Below are positions 7,763-16,538 of a stretch of DNA of 64,000 nucleotides, in pieces. The notes beneath the pieces are model-generated. The model ran no database searches. It was not told where the DNA came from and saw only the letters and a program-made list of their open reading frames with translations. Each line of letters starts with the position of its first letter. The first letter of the stretch is position 1. Source of the stretch: Bacillota bacterium (GTDB lineage: Bacteria; Bacillota_I; Bacilli_A; Izemoplasmatales; Hujiaoplasmataceae); the NCBI GenBank assembly GCA_018816905.1, contig JAHIVB010000004.1:33678-97677 (forward strand), read 5' to 3'. Position numbers and translations under genes: made by a program.

Positions 7763-8721
7763 AAAACATCGTCATCGGTCAATTTGTTCCTGGAAGCGGA
7801 TTTTTCTATAAACTTGATCCTAGAACAAAAATCGTCAGCATCGTATTTTTAATGGTCGCTTTATTTCTTTTGGAAAACATTACTCAACTTCTAATTGCTT
7901 TCTCAGTGTCTGTCGTATTGTTGATCATTGGCAGATTATCGATTATCAGAATCATCAAAGGGCTCAAGCCCATCTTCATTCTTTTAATTTTTACCTTCTT
8001 ATTTCAAATCTTGTTCAACCAAGAAGGAACTCTTTTGGTCAACCAATCCATGTCCCTTTCTTATTCGAGCATCGCTTCAATAGTAGCCATTACTGTTCTC
8101 TGGAGATATTTGGCTCATTTCAAACGTTTCAATTTTTTGTTGCTCCTAGCATGGATTGCAGGAATTTATCTCATCCTCAGTTATTTTCACTATGGTCCTA
8201 CATTTGCGCCTTTCTCATTCAAAGTGTATGAAAAAGGGGTAGAGATGAGTATATTCGTCGTCATCCGTCTTTTAATCATCATAACACTATCAACGGTATT
8301 GACGATAACGACGAAACCGACAGATTTGACTCAAGGTCTTGAAAAACTTTTAAGGCCAATGAAAGTCATTGGAATGAATTCTGAAGACTTCGCATTAATC
8401 ATATCCATTAGTTTAAGATACATTCCAACCATTCTTGACGAAGCAAACAAGATTATGCTTGCTCAAGCCTCAAGAGGTGCAGACTTTTCTGAAGGAAAAT
8501 TAAAAGACAAAGTCAAACAAGTGATTAGTTTATTGGTTCCGATGTTCATCATCGCTTTTAAACGAAGTGAAGATTTGGCCGATGCTATGGAATCAAGAAA
8601 TTTTATTCCAGGCAAACCAAGAACGCGTATATATGAATTGAAATTTAATTTCTCAGATTTGATGACGAGCCTTTTTACAGCAGCTTGCTTTGCGCTCTCC
8701 ATCGTACTAAAGGTGATATAA
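7759..8721 (+). CDS. ecfT: Energy-coupling factor transporter transmembrane protein EcfT
   Basis: The membrane scaffold that couples the two ATPases to exchangeable S components. Two Ala-Arg-Gly-type coupling motifs appear in the C-terminal half (AQASRGADF and ADAMESRNF), where EcfA binds. At 320 residues it is longer than the usual about 265; the extra stretch is a hydrophobic insert at roughly residues 95-160, probably one or two added membrane segments. It starts in an ATGA overlap with ecfA2 and ends directly at the truA start. Confidence 0.9.
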   Translation: MKNIVIGQFVPGSGFFYKLDPRTKIVSIVFLMVALFLLENITQLLIAFSVSVVLLIIGRLSIIRIIKGLKPIFILLIFTFLFQILFNQEGTLLVNQSMSLSYSSIASIVAITVLWRYLAHFKRFNFLLLLAWIAGIYLILSYFHYGPTFAPFSFKVYEKGVEMSIFVVIRLLIIITLSTVLTITTKPTDLTQGLEKLLRPMKVIGMNSEDFALIISISLRYIPTILDEANKIMLAQASRGADFSEGKLKDKVKQVISLLVPMFIIAFKRSEDLADAMESRNFIPGKPRTRIYELKFNFSDLMTSLFTAACFALSIVLKVI

Positions 8722-9687
8722 ATGATGTTTTCACTTGGAGATTTGACTGAAGATTGTGGCTTGAAATATAACAAAACTGTTATCTTAAATCGTCCTGAAG
8801 TATTTGCATTTTGCGAAGAGCACCAAGAGTGGTTTGAAGATATCGTGATTCCTTTTCATAAAGATGGAATGACTTATGGCTGGCTTGCCGATGGACAGAT
8901 GTATAAAATTGGCGTGAAAAATGGTAAAATTGAACGAATCGTCATCGTGACCAAAGTGCAACACTCAAAAAGAATGATGATGAAGATAACCTATGACGGA
9001 ACGGAATTTTCTGGCTTTCAAATTCAATCTAAAGATCGAAGCGTTCAAGGCGAAATCGAGAAAATCGTATCTGAAATTCATCAAGAACCGACCAGAATTT
9101 CTGGCGCATCTAGAACCGATGCGGGCGTACATGCACTGGCACAAGTCATCCATTTTGATACCGATAGGGAAGAAACTCCTGAACGTTGGCTCTATTACTT
9201 GAACAAGCGATTACCTAAAGACATCCATGTCATGGAAGCTCGGTTGGTGCATCCACTTTTTCATTCCAGATATGACGTATTGAAGAAAGAATATCGATAC
9301 CGTTTAAATCTGAATGAGTTTAATCCTTTGAATCGTCATTTTGAATGGTACGTGGGTAGTTTGGACATGAATCGTTTACAAGAAGAATGTGCATGCTTCA
9401 TTGGAACTCATGATTTCACCAGTTTTTCAAAAGGAGAAAAAGACTCAAAGATTCGCACTATCTATAAAGCAGAAGTTCAACTCTTTCCGAATTACGTTGA
9501 AATTGTCTTCGAAGGAGACGGTTTTTTGAGATATATGATTCGTCTGATGGTGTTTTCGCTCGTGAAAATTGCTCAAGGTAATCTTAAAGTGTCAGTTCAA
9601 GAACTTCTGGAAGAGAAAAGCCGAAAGAGAACCATCCACCTCGCACCCGCAGGAGGACTCTATCTTTCTAGAGTAGATTATGAATAA
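8722..9687 (+). CDS. truA: tRNA pseudouridine(38-40) synthase TruA with an N-terminal extension
   Basis: This enzyme makes pseudouridine at positions 38-40 of the tRNA anticodon arm. The catalytic motif SRTDAGVHA is present and the TruA core begins at KITYDGTEFSGFQ. The core accounts for about 236 residues, but the frame opens 84 codons earlier with an ATG directly after the ecfT stop and behind AAAGGTGAT. The internal ATGATGATG at 8974 has no convincing ribosome site, so an N-terminal fusion of about 84 residues of unknown function is likely. It is the last gene of the ecf operon, followed by a terminator. Confidence 0.9.
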   Translation: MMFSLGDLTEDCGLKYNKTVILNRPEVFAFCEEHQEWFEDIVIPFHKDGMTYGWLADGQMYKIGVKNGKIERIVIVTKVQHSKRMMMKITYDGTEFSGFQIQSKDRSVQGEIEKIVSEIHQEPTRISGASRTDAGVHALAQVIHFDTDREETPERWLYYLNKRLPKDIHVMEARLVHPLFHSRYDVLKKEYRYRLNLNEFNPLNRHFEWYVGSLDMNRLQEECACFIGTHDFTSFSKGEKDSKIRTIYKAEVQLFPNYVEIVFEGDGFLRYMIRLMVFSLVKIAQGNLKVSVQELLEEKSRKRTIHLAPAGGLYLSRVDYE

Positions 9688-9694
9688 TTTTTAA

Positions 9695-9724
9695 ACATGC
9701 TTATAGATTTAAGCGTGTTTTTTT
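9695..9724 (+). terminator. rho-independent terminator after truA
   Basis: ACATGCTT (9695-9702) pairs with AAGCGTGT (9711-9718) across an 8-base loop, followed by a T-run. Confidence 0.75.
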
Positions 9725-9806
9725 GTTGGCAACTAACGGTTGCTTCCAAATAATTTTCAAAGTGATATAATGGAATCGTCTTAAAGTTACGAAAGCAGGT
9801 GATATT

Positions 9807-10340
9807 TTGCTCGATTTAATCCAAATAGGCAAAAAACTAACTGAACTAAGACAAACAAAAGAATTCACGCAAGATGACTTGGCTGAAACGATGTATGTGT
9901 CTCATCAGGCAGTATCAAAGTGGGAACGAGGTTTAGCGCTACCTTCAATCGACAATCTTTGTTATTTGATGGACCTATATTCGGTCAGTTTGGAAGAATT
10001 ACTTTGTCTTGATGTGAAGATTGAAACCGATAGTCTAGATGATTTGTTTCATAATCATCAACGTGAATTTATCATCCACGAGGTTGTGTTGAACCGAGTA
10101 GAGAAGTTGAAACTGACAGATATCATTCACAAACTATCAGAAAGCGAGAGAAAGTACGCCTTGTATTTGTTAATGGATCACAACTTAGAAATCAGTGAGA
10201 TTCTATGGCCAAGATTATCACTTGAAGAAAGGCAATTGATCATTCACAAACACTTAGATGGGAACTATCTATGCAATCTAAAATCGTTATGGCATTTGAT
10301 GACCTACAACGAAATCAAAAAACTAAAGGAGAAGAAATAA
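9807..10340 (+). CDS. XRE-family helix-turn-helix regulator
   Basis: A 177-residue DNA-binding protein. Residues about 5-62 are a Cro/CI-type helix-turn-helix (LTELRQTKEFTQDDLAETM, then VSHQAVSKWERG). The rest is helical with no recognised domain, perhaps for oligomerisation. It starts at TTG, with AGCAGGTGAT just upstream and a TATAAT at 9766-9771. The four-repeat protein gene follows its stop by one base, so they are co-expressed. Target genes unknown. Confidence 0.82.
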   Translation: MLDLIQIGKKLTELRQTKEFTQDDLAETMYVSHQAVSKWERGLALPSIDNLCYLMDLYSVSLEELLCLDVKIETDSLDDLFHNHQREFIIHEVVLNRVEKLKLTDIIHKLSESERKYALYLLMDHNLEISEILWPRLSLEERQLIIHKHLDGNYLCNLKSLWHLMTYNEIKKLKEKK

Positions 10341-10341
10341 T

Positions 10342-10701
10342 ATGAAATTAATCCATATGTTACCATTTTTAGAAGACGAAGAAAAAAAAGAACTTGTTGA
10401 CTCCATCTTGAACAATGAAATTGATAAAGAAAAGCTATGTACTGTAACTTTATTGCCATTCATAGAAGCTGAGGATGTTAATAGACTTTTCAAAGCCGCA
10501 TTGGAAAAAAAGATTGATGTGAACCCTGCCTCATTTCTTCCATTTGTAAAAGATTCGACCATCAATGAATTGATTGAACGGATTAACGCAGGTGAAGACG
10601 TCGGAATCTCGGTGGATACTTTGATTCCATTCTTGGAATCAGATCAAGTAAAATCGATATTCAAGACCGCTTTACAAGATGCAAAGAAAAAAGCAGAATA
10701 A
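10342..10701 (+). CDS. Small protein of four tandem about 28-residue helical repeats
   Basis: A 119-residue, charged, soluble protein that I do not recognise as a named family. It consists of four repeats, each opening with a (L/I)PF(L/I/V) motif followed by two short helices: MLPFLEDEEKKELVDSI, TLLPFIEAEDVNRLFKAAL, SFLPFVKDSTINELIERI and TLIPFLESDQVKSIFKTAL. Such repeats usually build an alpha-solenoid scaffold. It sits one base after the XRE regulator and ends at a terminator, which suggests a regulatory partner (inference). Confidence 0.75.
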   Translation: MKLIHMLPFLEDEEKKELVDSILNNEIDKEKLCTVTLLPFIEAEDVNRLFKAALEKKIDVNPASFLPFVKDSTINELIERINAGEDVGISVDTLIPFLESDQVKSIFKTALQDAKKKAE

Positions 10702-10708
10702 ATAAATA

Positions 10709-10743
10709 AGACAGTTCCTTTCATCGGAACTGTCTTTTTTTTT
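10709..10743. terminator. rho-independent terminator
   Basis: GACAGTTCC and GGAACTGTC form a 9-bp perfect stem followed by nine T. It lies between the XRE operon (+) and the convergent metal transporter (-). Confidence 0.88.
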
Positions 10744-11626
10744 ACTCAGCAGATTCGTTTGTTATAGGCTCTTTTTTCACTAGTTTTCGAGATCTGATTT
10801 TTTTGATGAATGAGATTGCCATCAAGAGGATAACATTAATACTGACGATAGCTGCACCACTCGGAATTGTGAATGAATAAGCCATCCAAAGTCCAAAGAA
10901 CACACTCAATTCTGAAAATACGATAGCAATTATTGTAGTGGATTTGTACGACCATCCAACCTTCATAGCTGCCGCGACAGGAATAATCATCATCGAGGAT
11001 ATCAACAAAACTCCAACGGACTCGAGCAAAACACTGACAACAATACTTAACATAATCATAAATAGAAACTGGAACAAGCCTACATTGACTCCAAGCATTT
11101 TAGCATTGGATTCTTCAAAACTGACCGCTACTATTTGTTTTCCAAAGATAATAAACAAGGCGAAAACAATGACTGCGGTTATTAAAATCAAGATGACGTA
11201 ATAATTGGTTATCGTCAAGATTGATCCAAATAGATAATTATACAAGGATCCGGTTTTCTTAGACAATGAGAAAAATATTGCACTCAATGCAGCACCGATG
11301 GAAATAACGATGACCATTGAAATTTCTTTATAGTTTTTATAAGACCTTCGGAACAATTCTACCAATAATCCTCCGACAACGGAGAAAAGAATTCCAAGGT
11401 ATAACGGCCTTTCAAAGAAAATAGAAATTCCAAGAGTTGATAAGAACAAACTGACACTGATACCTACCAAGGAAAAGTGTCCAAGCGTATCTGCGATGAA
11501 TGATAATCTACGGATTACAACGATGGAACCAATGACTGGCGCAAGAACGCCGAGGATTAGACCCGCAAGTAATGCTCTAAGCATAAAATCTTGTTGAAAC
11601 AAGTCTGTAAAGAAGGATAAGACCAT
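10742..11626 (-). CDS. znuB: Metal (zinc/manganese) ABC transporter permease, ZnuB type
   Basis: A 294-residue ABC-3 family permease for divalent metal uptake, with about eight or nine hydrophobic segments. Characteristic stretches are GSIVVIRRLSFIADTLGHFSLVGI near the N-terminus and LLISSMMIIPVAAAM in the C-terminal half. It overlaps the ATPase gene by one base. No zinc-binding lipoprotein (ZnuA/AdcA) is next to it, so that subunit must be encoded elsewhere. Zinc is the usual substrate, but manganese or iron cannot be excluded. Confidence 0.85.
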   Translation of the reverse strand: MVLSFFTDLFQQDFMLRALLAGLILGVLAPVIGSIVVIRRLSFIADTLGHFSLVGISVSLFLSTLGISIFFERPLYLGILFSVVGGLLVELFRRSYKNYKEISMVIVISIGAALSAIFFSLSKKTGSLYNYLFGSILTITNYYVILILITAVIVFALFIIFGKQIVAVSFEESNAKMLGVNVGLFQFLFMIMLSIVVSVLLESVGVLLISSMMIIPVAAAMKVGWSYKSTTIIAIVFSELSVFFGLWMAYSFTIPSGAAIVSINVILLMAISFIKKIRSRKLVKKEPITNESAE

Positions 11627-12297
11627 TAGAAGTCCACCTCCGATAAATCACAACGATCCCTAGTTTGGAATGTGTTTGTTCCGTCTGAAAACATCGTAAG
11701 GACGTGTGAATAATTAAGATGACCTAGCGATTCATTGTGTGTCACCAATATGATTGTAACGCCTTGAAGATTTAATTGATTGACTGCTTTGAAAAAATAT
11801 TCAGTTGATAGTTTGTCAATCGAAGCAGTGGGTTCATCAAGAATAAGAAGCTTGGGATCGTTGAGCATGCTTCTAGCGATAAAAGTTCTTTGCAGTTCAC
11901 CACCAGAAAGATTGTTAATGTTTTGATTCAACAGTTCGAGGATTCCCATTTGATCCAATGCTTTCAGTCTGTTTGATTGACTTGTTTTTCTGAGACTGGA
12001 TACAGACAAAAATTCATTTACAGTGATTGGAAATTCGTAATTGAAATCTTCGAATTTTTGACTCACATATCCTAAGCAGGTCCACTCTTTAAAATAATTA
12101 ATGTCTTGATGGTCGTAAAAAATCATCCCGTTTTTAACGGGATTCATACCAAGTAAACATTTAATAAATGTGGATTTTCCGGTTCCGTTCTTACCGCGAA
12201 TGACAAGATAGTCTCCGCTTGACAAACTGAGCGATAAACTATCGATTACCGTTCTATGTCCGTAAGAAAAGGATAGATTGTGCACATCAATTTGCAT
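11626..12297 (-). CDS. znuC: Metal (zinc/manganese) ABC transporter ATP-binding protein, ZnuC type
   Basis: A 223-residue ABC ATPase with Walker A GKNGTGKST, signature LSGGELQRTFIARSM and Walker B LLILDEPTASID, as in ZnuC/AdcC-type metal importers. It is the first gene of a two-gene operon with the ABC-3 permease. The intergenic region to the divergent tmk contains a 14-bp palindrome (12363-12376) that might be a metalloregulator site. Metal specificity is inferred from the permease family. Confidence 0.85.
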   Translation of the reverse strand: MQIDVHNLSFSYGHRTVIDSLSLSLSSGDYLVIRGKNGTGKSTFIKCLLGMNPVKNGMIFYDHQDINYFKEWTCLGYVSQKFEDFNYEFPITVNEFLSVSSLRKTSQSNRLKALDQMGILELLNQNINNLSGGELQRTFIARSMLNDPKLLILDEPTASIDKLSTEYFFKAVNQLNLQGVTIILVTHNESLGHLNYSHVLTMFSDGTNTFQTRDRCDLSEVDF

Positions 12298-12362
12298 ACC
12301 ATCACCATGCCTTCTTATTTATTGTATCATATTCGAAGAGGTAGATAAAATAATATATTTAA

Positions 12363-12376
12363 AAATCGGCCGATTT
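12363..12376. promoter_or_regulatory. 14-bp perfect palindrome between znuC and tmk
   Basis: AAATCGGCCGATTT is a perfect palindrome about 70 bases upstream of znuC (minus) and 30 bases upstream of tmk (plus). It matches no Zur or AdcR consensus I can recall, so its role is only suggested by position. Confidence 0.35.
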
Positions 12377-12408
12377 ATGAGATAATAGAATGTAAAGCAG
12401 GTGAAAAT

Positions 12409-13032
12409 GTGAAAGGTCTTTTTATTTCATTTGAAGGAACGGAAGGTTCTGGAAAAACTTCAATCATCAAAGAAGTTGAAAAACACTTTTTAAATAAAGG
12501 GCTTCAAGTTTTAACGACCAGAGAGCCCGGCGGAATTCGCATCTCTGAGAAAATCAGAGATATTTTGCTCGATAAAGATCATCTTGAAATGGATGCAAGA
12601 ACCGAAGCGTTATTATTTGCGGCATCGAGGAGACAACACTTGGTTGAAAAGATCAGACCTGCTCTCAATCACGGTAAATTGATTCTCTGCGACCGTTTTG
12701 TCGACAGTTCCTTAGTGTATCAGGGGATTGCTCGAAAGCTCGGTATAGACGAGGTAATGCAAATCAATCAGTTTGCAATTGAAAACACTTTTCCTGAATT
12801 GACGATTTTCGTCGATGTACGCCCTGAAGTCGGACTCAAAAGAGTATTCGATACCTTAAATCGAGAGGTCAATCGATTGGATTTGGAAAAACTCGAGTTT
12901 CATAAAATGATTTACCAAGGATATATGGATTTGATTTCAAAGTATCCTGATAGAATTAGACGAATTGATGGAGAAAGATCGATAGATGATGTTAGCAAGG
13001 AAGCAATCGCTTTGATTGAGTCCTTGATTTAG
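12409..13032 (+). CDS. tmk: Thymidylate kinase
   Basis: This enzyme phosphorylates dTMP to dTDP for DNA synthesis. It has 207 residues, the normal size. The P-loop FEGTEGSGKTS lies at about residues 6-16, followed by TREPGG and CDRFVDSSLVYQG, all diagnostic. The start is GTG, preceded by AGCAGGTG. holB follows after 11 bases. In B. subtilis tmk is followed by yaaQ and yaaR before holB; both are missing here. Confidence 0.95.
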   Translation: MKGLFISFEGTEGSGKTSIIKEVEKHFLNKGLQVLTTREPGGIRISEKIRDILLDKDHLEMDARTEALLFAASRRQHLVEKIRPALNHGKLILCDRFVDSSLVYQGIARKLGIDEVMQINQFAIENTFPELTIFVDVRPEVGLKRVFDTLNREVNRLDLEKLEFHKMIYQGYMDLISKYPDRIRRIDGERSIDDVSKEAIALIESLI

Positions 13033-13043
13033 GTGGTGTTCAT

Positions 13044-14078
13044 ATGAACAATACAACTTTTGAATCACTATCCACCTATCAAAGTCATGTGGCAAGAATA
13101 CTACAAAACAGTTTTAAATACAATAAACTTGCACATGCCTATATCTTTGAAGGACCGAAAGGTACTAAGAGGTTTGATACCGCAGTTTTCTTTGCAAAAG
13201 CATTACTTTGCAGTTCACCCGATGCCGACCACAATCCATGTGGTATTTGCCATAACTGCAAAAGAATAGATCATGATACCCATCCCAATGTGTTTATTGT
13301 TACTCGAGATGGCGAGCAAATCAAAAAGAAACAGATGAAAGATTTGATTAATGAATTTTCCAAAGCATCTGTTGAGAATGGTCCTCGAGTTTATATTATC
13401 GACGAAGCAGAACGTTTAAATCAAGAAAGCGCAAATACGCTGTTGAAAACAATGGAAGAACCCGGAGCGGATATTTACCAAATTATGGTAACTGATCAAA
13501 TCAACTCTTTGTTAAAGACCATCGTTTCTAGAGCCCAGGTGATTCATTTTAAACCAATTGATAAAGATTTGATTCAAGCGGACCTTTTGAAAAATAAAGT
13601 ACCAACTCTTTTTGCACAGGCCATTCCCGAATATACGAACAACTATGATGAGGCTACACAGATTTCGAAGGATCAGGATTTATTGGATCTAATCACGTTT
13701 GTGAAGGATACTTTCGATTCCTTTGCAAATAAATCAGGTTCTGCAATCCTTGATTTCAAAGAGAAGAAAGATACATTCATCAAAGACTCGACTCGAGTCG
13801 ATTTTGTCTTATCCATGATGATTCTGTTTCAAAAAGACGTCATGACTTACAAACTAAGACATTTGGACCAAATCATTTTTAAAGACCAAGAGGACATTTT
13901 CAAGAAACTATCTACAAGAATGTCACAAAAATGGATAGAAGACATTCTAGACATGATGCTAGGTTTAAAACTTAGACTAAAGTATAATATCAATGTCCAA
14001 TTTGCATTTGACAAATTGTTACTAACACTGGAAAGAGGTTATTACTATGGCTTATCAAGTCGCACTAATCCAATTTGA
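13044..14078 (+). CDS. holB: DNA polymerase III subunit delta' (clamp loader)
   Basis: A clamp-loader subunit of 344 residues. It shows the AAA+ start (HAYIFEGPKGTKR, a degenerate P-loop as is normal for delta'), a zinc-binding four-Cys cluster (CSSPDADHNPCGICHNC, around 51-67), and the DEAERLNQESANTLLKTMEEP segment that marks the HolB/DnaX superfamily. It overlaps ricT by 32 bases, which suggests coupled translation. Confidence 0.93.
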   Translation: MNNTTFESLSTYQSHVARILQNSFKYNKLAHAYIFEGPKGTKRFDTAVFFAKALLCSSPDADHNPCGICHNCKRIDHDTHPNVFIVTRDGEQIKKKQMKDLINEFSKASVENGPRVYIIDEAERLNQESANTLLKTMEEPGADIYQIMVTDQINSLLKTIVSRAQVIHFKPIDKDLIQADLLKNKVPTLFAQAIPEYTNNYDEATQISKDQDLLDLITFVKDTFDSFANKSGSAILDFKEKKDTFIKDSTRVDFVLSMMILFQKDVMTYKLRHLDQIIFKDQEDIFKKLSTRMSQKWIEDILDMMLGLKLRLKYNINVQFAFDKLLLTLERGYYYGLSSRTNPI

Positions 14079-14907
14079 AAAATTGGGAAAAAAATATCAT
14101 TTCGACTACAATCAATTGCCTATCAAAAAAGGGGATAAAGTTGTTGTCGAAACCATCCGAGGAATTGAGTTGGGATTTGTTGTCTCCGACCTTCTTGAAA
14201 TCGAAGAAAAGGACTTGGTTTCTCCACTAAAACCAATCTTAAGAATTGCAACGGATGAAGATATTCGAATGTATGAAGAGAATATTTTAAGTGAAGTAAG
14301 GGTTATGGAGAGAACTTCAAGCCTTGTCAAACAAAACAAACTTGAGATGAAACTATTAAACTGCGAATTCACACTAGACCGATCGAAATTGATTATATAT
14401 TTTAACGCAGAAGGAAGAGTGGATTTCCGAGAATTGGTTAAAGATTTGGCTACCGAGTTTCACTTGAGAATCGAGCTTAGACAAGTTGGAGCTAGAGATG
14501 GAGCTAAAGTATTGGGTGGAATCGGTCCGTGTGGTTATTTGACTTGCTGCACTACTTTCTTAGGTGAATTTCAACCTGTTTCCATCAAAATGGCAAAGAA
14601 TCAAAATTTATCACTAAATCCATCAAACATTTCAGGGCTTTGCGGAAAACTTCTTTGTTGTATTAACTATGAAGATGAAGCATACAAACAATACAGAAAA
14701 GAGCTTCCAAAGAAGGATTCGTATGTTACAACTCCTGAAGGAAGAGCAAGAGTCACACAAGTTAATTTCTTGACACAAATTGTAAAAGTGGATCATGAAA
14801 GTGGTGGCTCTGCATTTTATCACGTATCAGAAATTCAGTTCAAACAAAAAGCTACAGAAGAGGAACTGGATTCTAACGGACACGATTTAAAAGACTTGGA
14901 AGAATAG
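14047..14907 (+). CDS. ricT: RicT (YaaT), PSP1-domain Fe-S protein of the RicAFT / RNase Y specificity complex
   Basis: A 286-residue PSP1 C-terminal-domain protein. In B. subtilis, RicT with RicA and RicF forms an Fe-S complex that directs RNase Y processing of mRNA. The conserved Cys pairs are present: GGIGPCGYLTCC and CGKLLCC (around residues 158-200). It starts inside the end of holB behind AGAGG, and trmN6 follows six bases after its stop. This holB-ricT order is the B. subtilis order. Confidence 0.9.
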   Translation: MAYQVALIQFEKLGKKYHFDYNQLPIKKGDKVVVETIRGIELGFVVSDLLEIEEKDLVSPLKPILRIATDEDIRMYEENILSEVRVMERTSSLVKQNKLEMKLLNCEFTLDRSKLIIYFNAEGRVDFRELVKDLATEFHLRIELRQVGARDGAKVLGGIGPCGYLTCCTTFLGEFQPVSIKMAKNQNLSLNPSNISGLCGKLLCCINYEDEAYKQYRKELPKKDSYVTTPEGRARVTQVNFLTQIVKVDHESGGSAFYHVSEIQFKQKATEEELDSNGHDLKDLEE

Positions 14908-14913
14908 TGTTTT

Positions 14914-15651
14914 ATGGAAAGAGAACTTCATGATTTGATGGCTTATGAAGGCCTGAAAATCTATCAAAACAAGAAACTCTTATCATTTTCCATCGATTCG
15001 ATTCTTCTTGCACATTTTGTGAATACAACACCGAGAGTTCGGAATATCCTTGATTTTGGAACCGGATTCGCTCCAATTCCGCTGTTTCTTACTTTAAAGA
15101 CTAAAGCACAAATTACTGGAATTGACATTCAAGAACAAGCGTGTGAATACGCGATGGACTCTGTAAGATATAATCATTTGGAAAATCAAATCAACATCCT
15201 TTGTCAAGATATCAAAAATGCTCACGAGGTATTCAAAGACAGTTCATTTGACATCATTACATGTAATCCCCCTTTTTTCAAAGCGGGTGACGTCAAAGTA
15301 TTCAATCAAGTTCAAGATCGAACAAACGCGAGACACGAAACCACATTAAAGTTGGAAGACATGATTCTTGAAGCGAAGAGGCTACTTTCTACAAACGGCT
15401 CTCTCGTCTTCATTCACCGAGTTGATCGACTTGAAGAAATTATTATTTTGCTAAACAAGCATCGTTTCCACTTGAAGCGAATGCAATATGTTTATCCAAA
15501 AAAAGGAAAGAAAGCATTGATGGTATTAATTGATGCGAAATCCAATTCACAAACTGGTAGTATGGAACTTCTAGAACCGCTCTTTATTTACAATGAAGAC
15601 GGCTCTTATACTTCAGAAGTGCAGGAAATATTTAATTACAAAAGGGGATGA
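14914..15651 (+). CDS. tRNA1(Val) (adenine37-N6)-methyltransferase-like protein (TrmN6/YabB)
   Basis: A 245-residue SAM-dependent N6-adenine methyltransferase. Motif I is DFGTGFAPIPLFL and motif IV is NPPFFK, typical of enzymes that methylate an exocyclic adenine amino group. Orthologues (B. subtilis YabB) modify tRNA position 37. It overlaps rsmI as ATGA. The upstream neighbour yabA of B. subtilis is missing here. Confidence 0.88.
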   Translation: MERELHDLMAYEGLKIYQNKKLLSFSIDSILLAHFVNTTPRVRNILDFGTGFAPIPLFLTLKTKAQITGIDIQEQACEYAMDSVRYNHLENQINILCQDIKNAHEVFKDSSFDIITCNPPFFKAGDVKVFNQVQDRTNARHETTLKLEDMILEAKRLLSTNGSLVFIHRVDRLEEIIILLNKHRFHLKRMQYVYPKKGKKALMVLIDAKSNSQTGSMELLEPLFIYNEDGSYTSEVQEIFNYKRG

Positions 15652-16517
15652 TTCCTTTGTTAAGACAGAAAAGTTTCACTCAGGAATTGCCGACATTATA
15701 TTTGGTTCCGACACCGATTGGAAATCTGGAAGACATGACTTTACGCAGTATCAGAATATTGAAAGAATCTAAAGTCATTTTTGCTGAAGATACCAGAGTC
15801 AGTCAAAAACTATTATCTCATTATCAAATCTCAGGACCGTTGAAAAGCTATCATGAGCATAACAAGCATGAAGCATCGGATGAAATTCTTACCCTGTTAA
15901 AAGAAGGCAATACCGTCGCTTTGATTAGCGACGCAGGAATGCCTTTGCTTAGCGATCCCGGATTTGAAATCGTAAAAAGGGCAAGAGAACAAGGGTTTCA
16001 TGTCGTTGCCTTACCGGGAGCCAATGCCGTTCTTACTGGATTGGTCACTTCAGGAATTCAAGTTTTACCCTTCACTTTTCTTGGGTTTCTTGATCCCAAG
16101 AAAACCAAGAGGTTAAAAGAACTTGAAGATTTGAAATACAGAAAAGAGACTCTTGTATTCTATGAAGCGCCACACAGACTCAAAGAACTTTTAGAAGATA
16201 TGTATACGATTTTTGGCAACCGAGTGATTTCCATTACCAGAGAATTGACAAAAACATTTGAAGAAATTATCCACGGACCGATTTCCGAATGCATGACTCT
16301 AGAACCCCTTAAAGGAGAAATGGTTATCGTCGTATCTGGAAATCAAGAGACTGAATTCAATCATTCCCATCTCTCAATTGTAGATCAAGTGGATTTTTTC
16401 ATTAAAGATGGACTTACAAAAACGGAAGCCATGAAGAGGGTCTCAGCTTTAACCGGACTTCCAAAAAACAAAATATATCAAGATTATTTACAAACCAATA
16501 TAAACCCAAAAAAATAA
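15648..16517 (+). CDS. rsmI: 16S rRNA (cytidine1402-2'-O)-methyltransferase
   Basis: This enzyme methylates the ribose of C1402 in the decoding centre of 16S rRNA. Its 289 residues form a tetrapyrrole-methylase fold with the diagnostic PTPIGNLEDMTLR, AEDTRVSQKLL and LISDAGMPLLSDPG motifs. It starts in an ATGA overlap with the upstream methyltransferase. Confidence 0.95.
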   Translation: MIPLLRQKSFTQELPTLYLVPTPIGNLEDMTLRSIRILKESKVIFAEDTRVSQKLLSHYQISGPLKSYHEHNKHEASDEILTLLKEGNTVALISDAGMPLLSDPGFEIVKRAREQGFHVVALPGANAVLTGLVTSGIQVLPFTFLGFLDPKKTKRLKELEDLKYRKETLVFYEAPHRLKELLEDMYTIFGNRVISITRELTKTFEEIIHGPISECMTLEPLKGEMVIVVSGNQETEFNHSHLSIVDQVDFFIKDGLTKTEAMKRVSALTGLPKNKIYQDYLQTNINPKK

Positions 16518-16538
16518 TTATAAGTGAGGTGAATGTTC

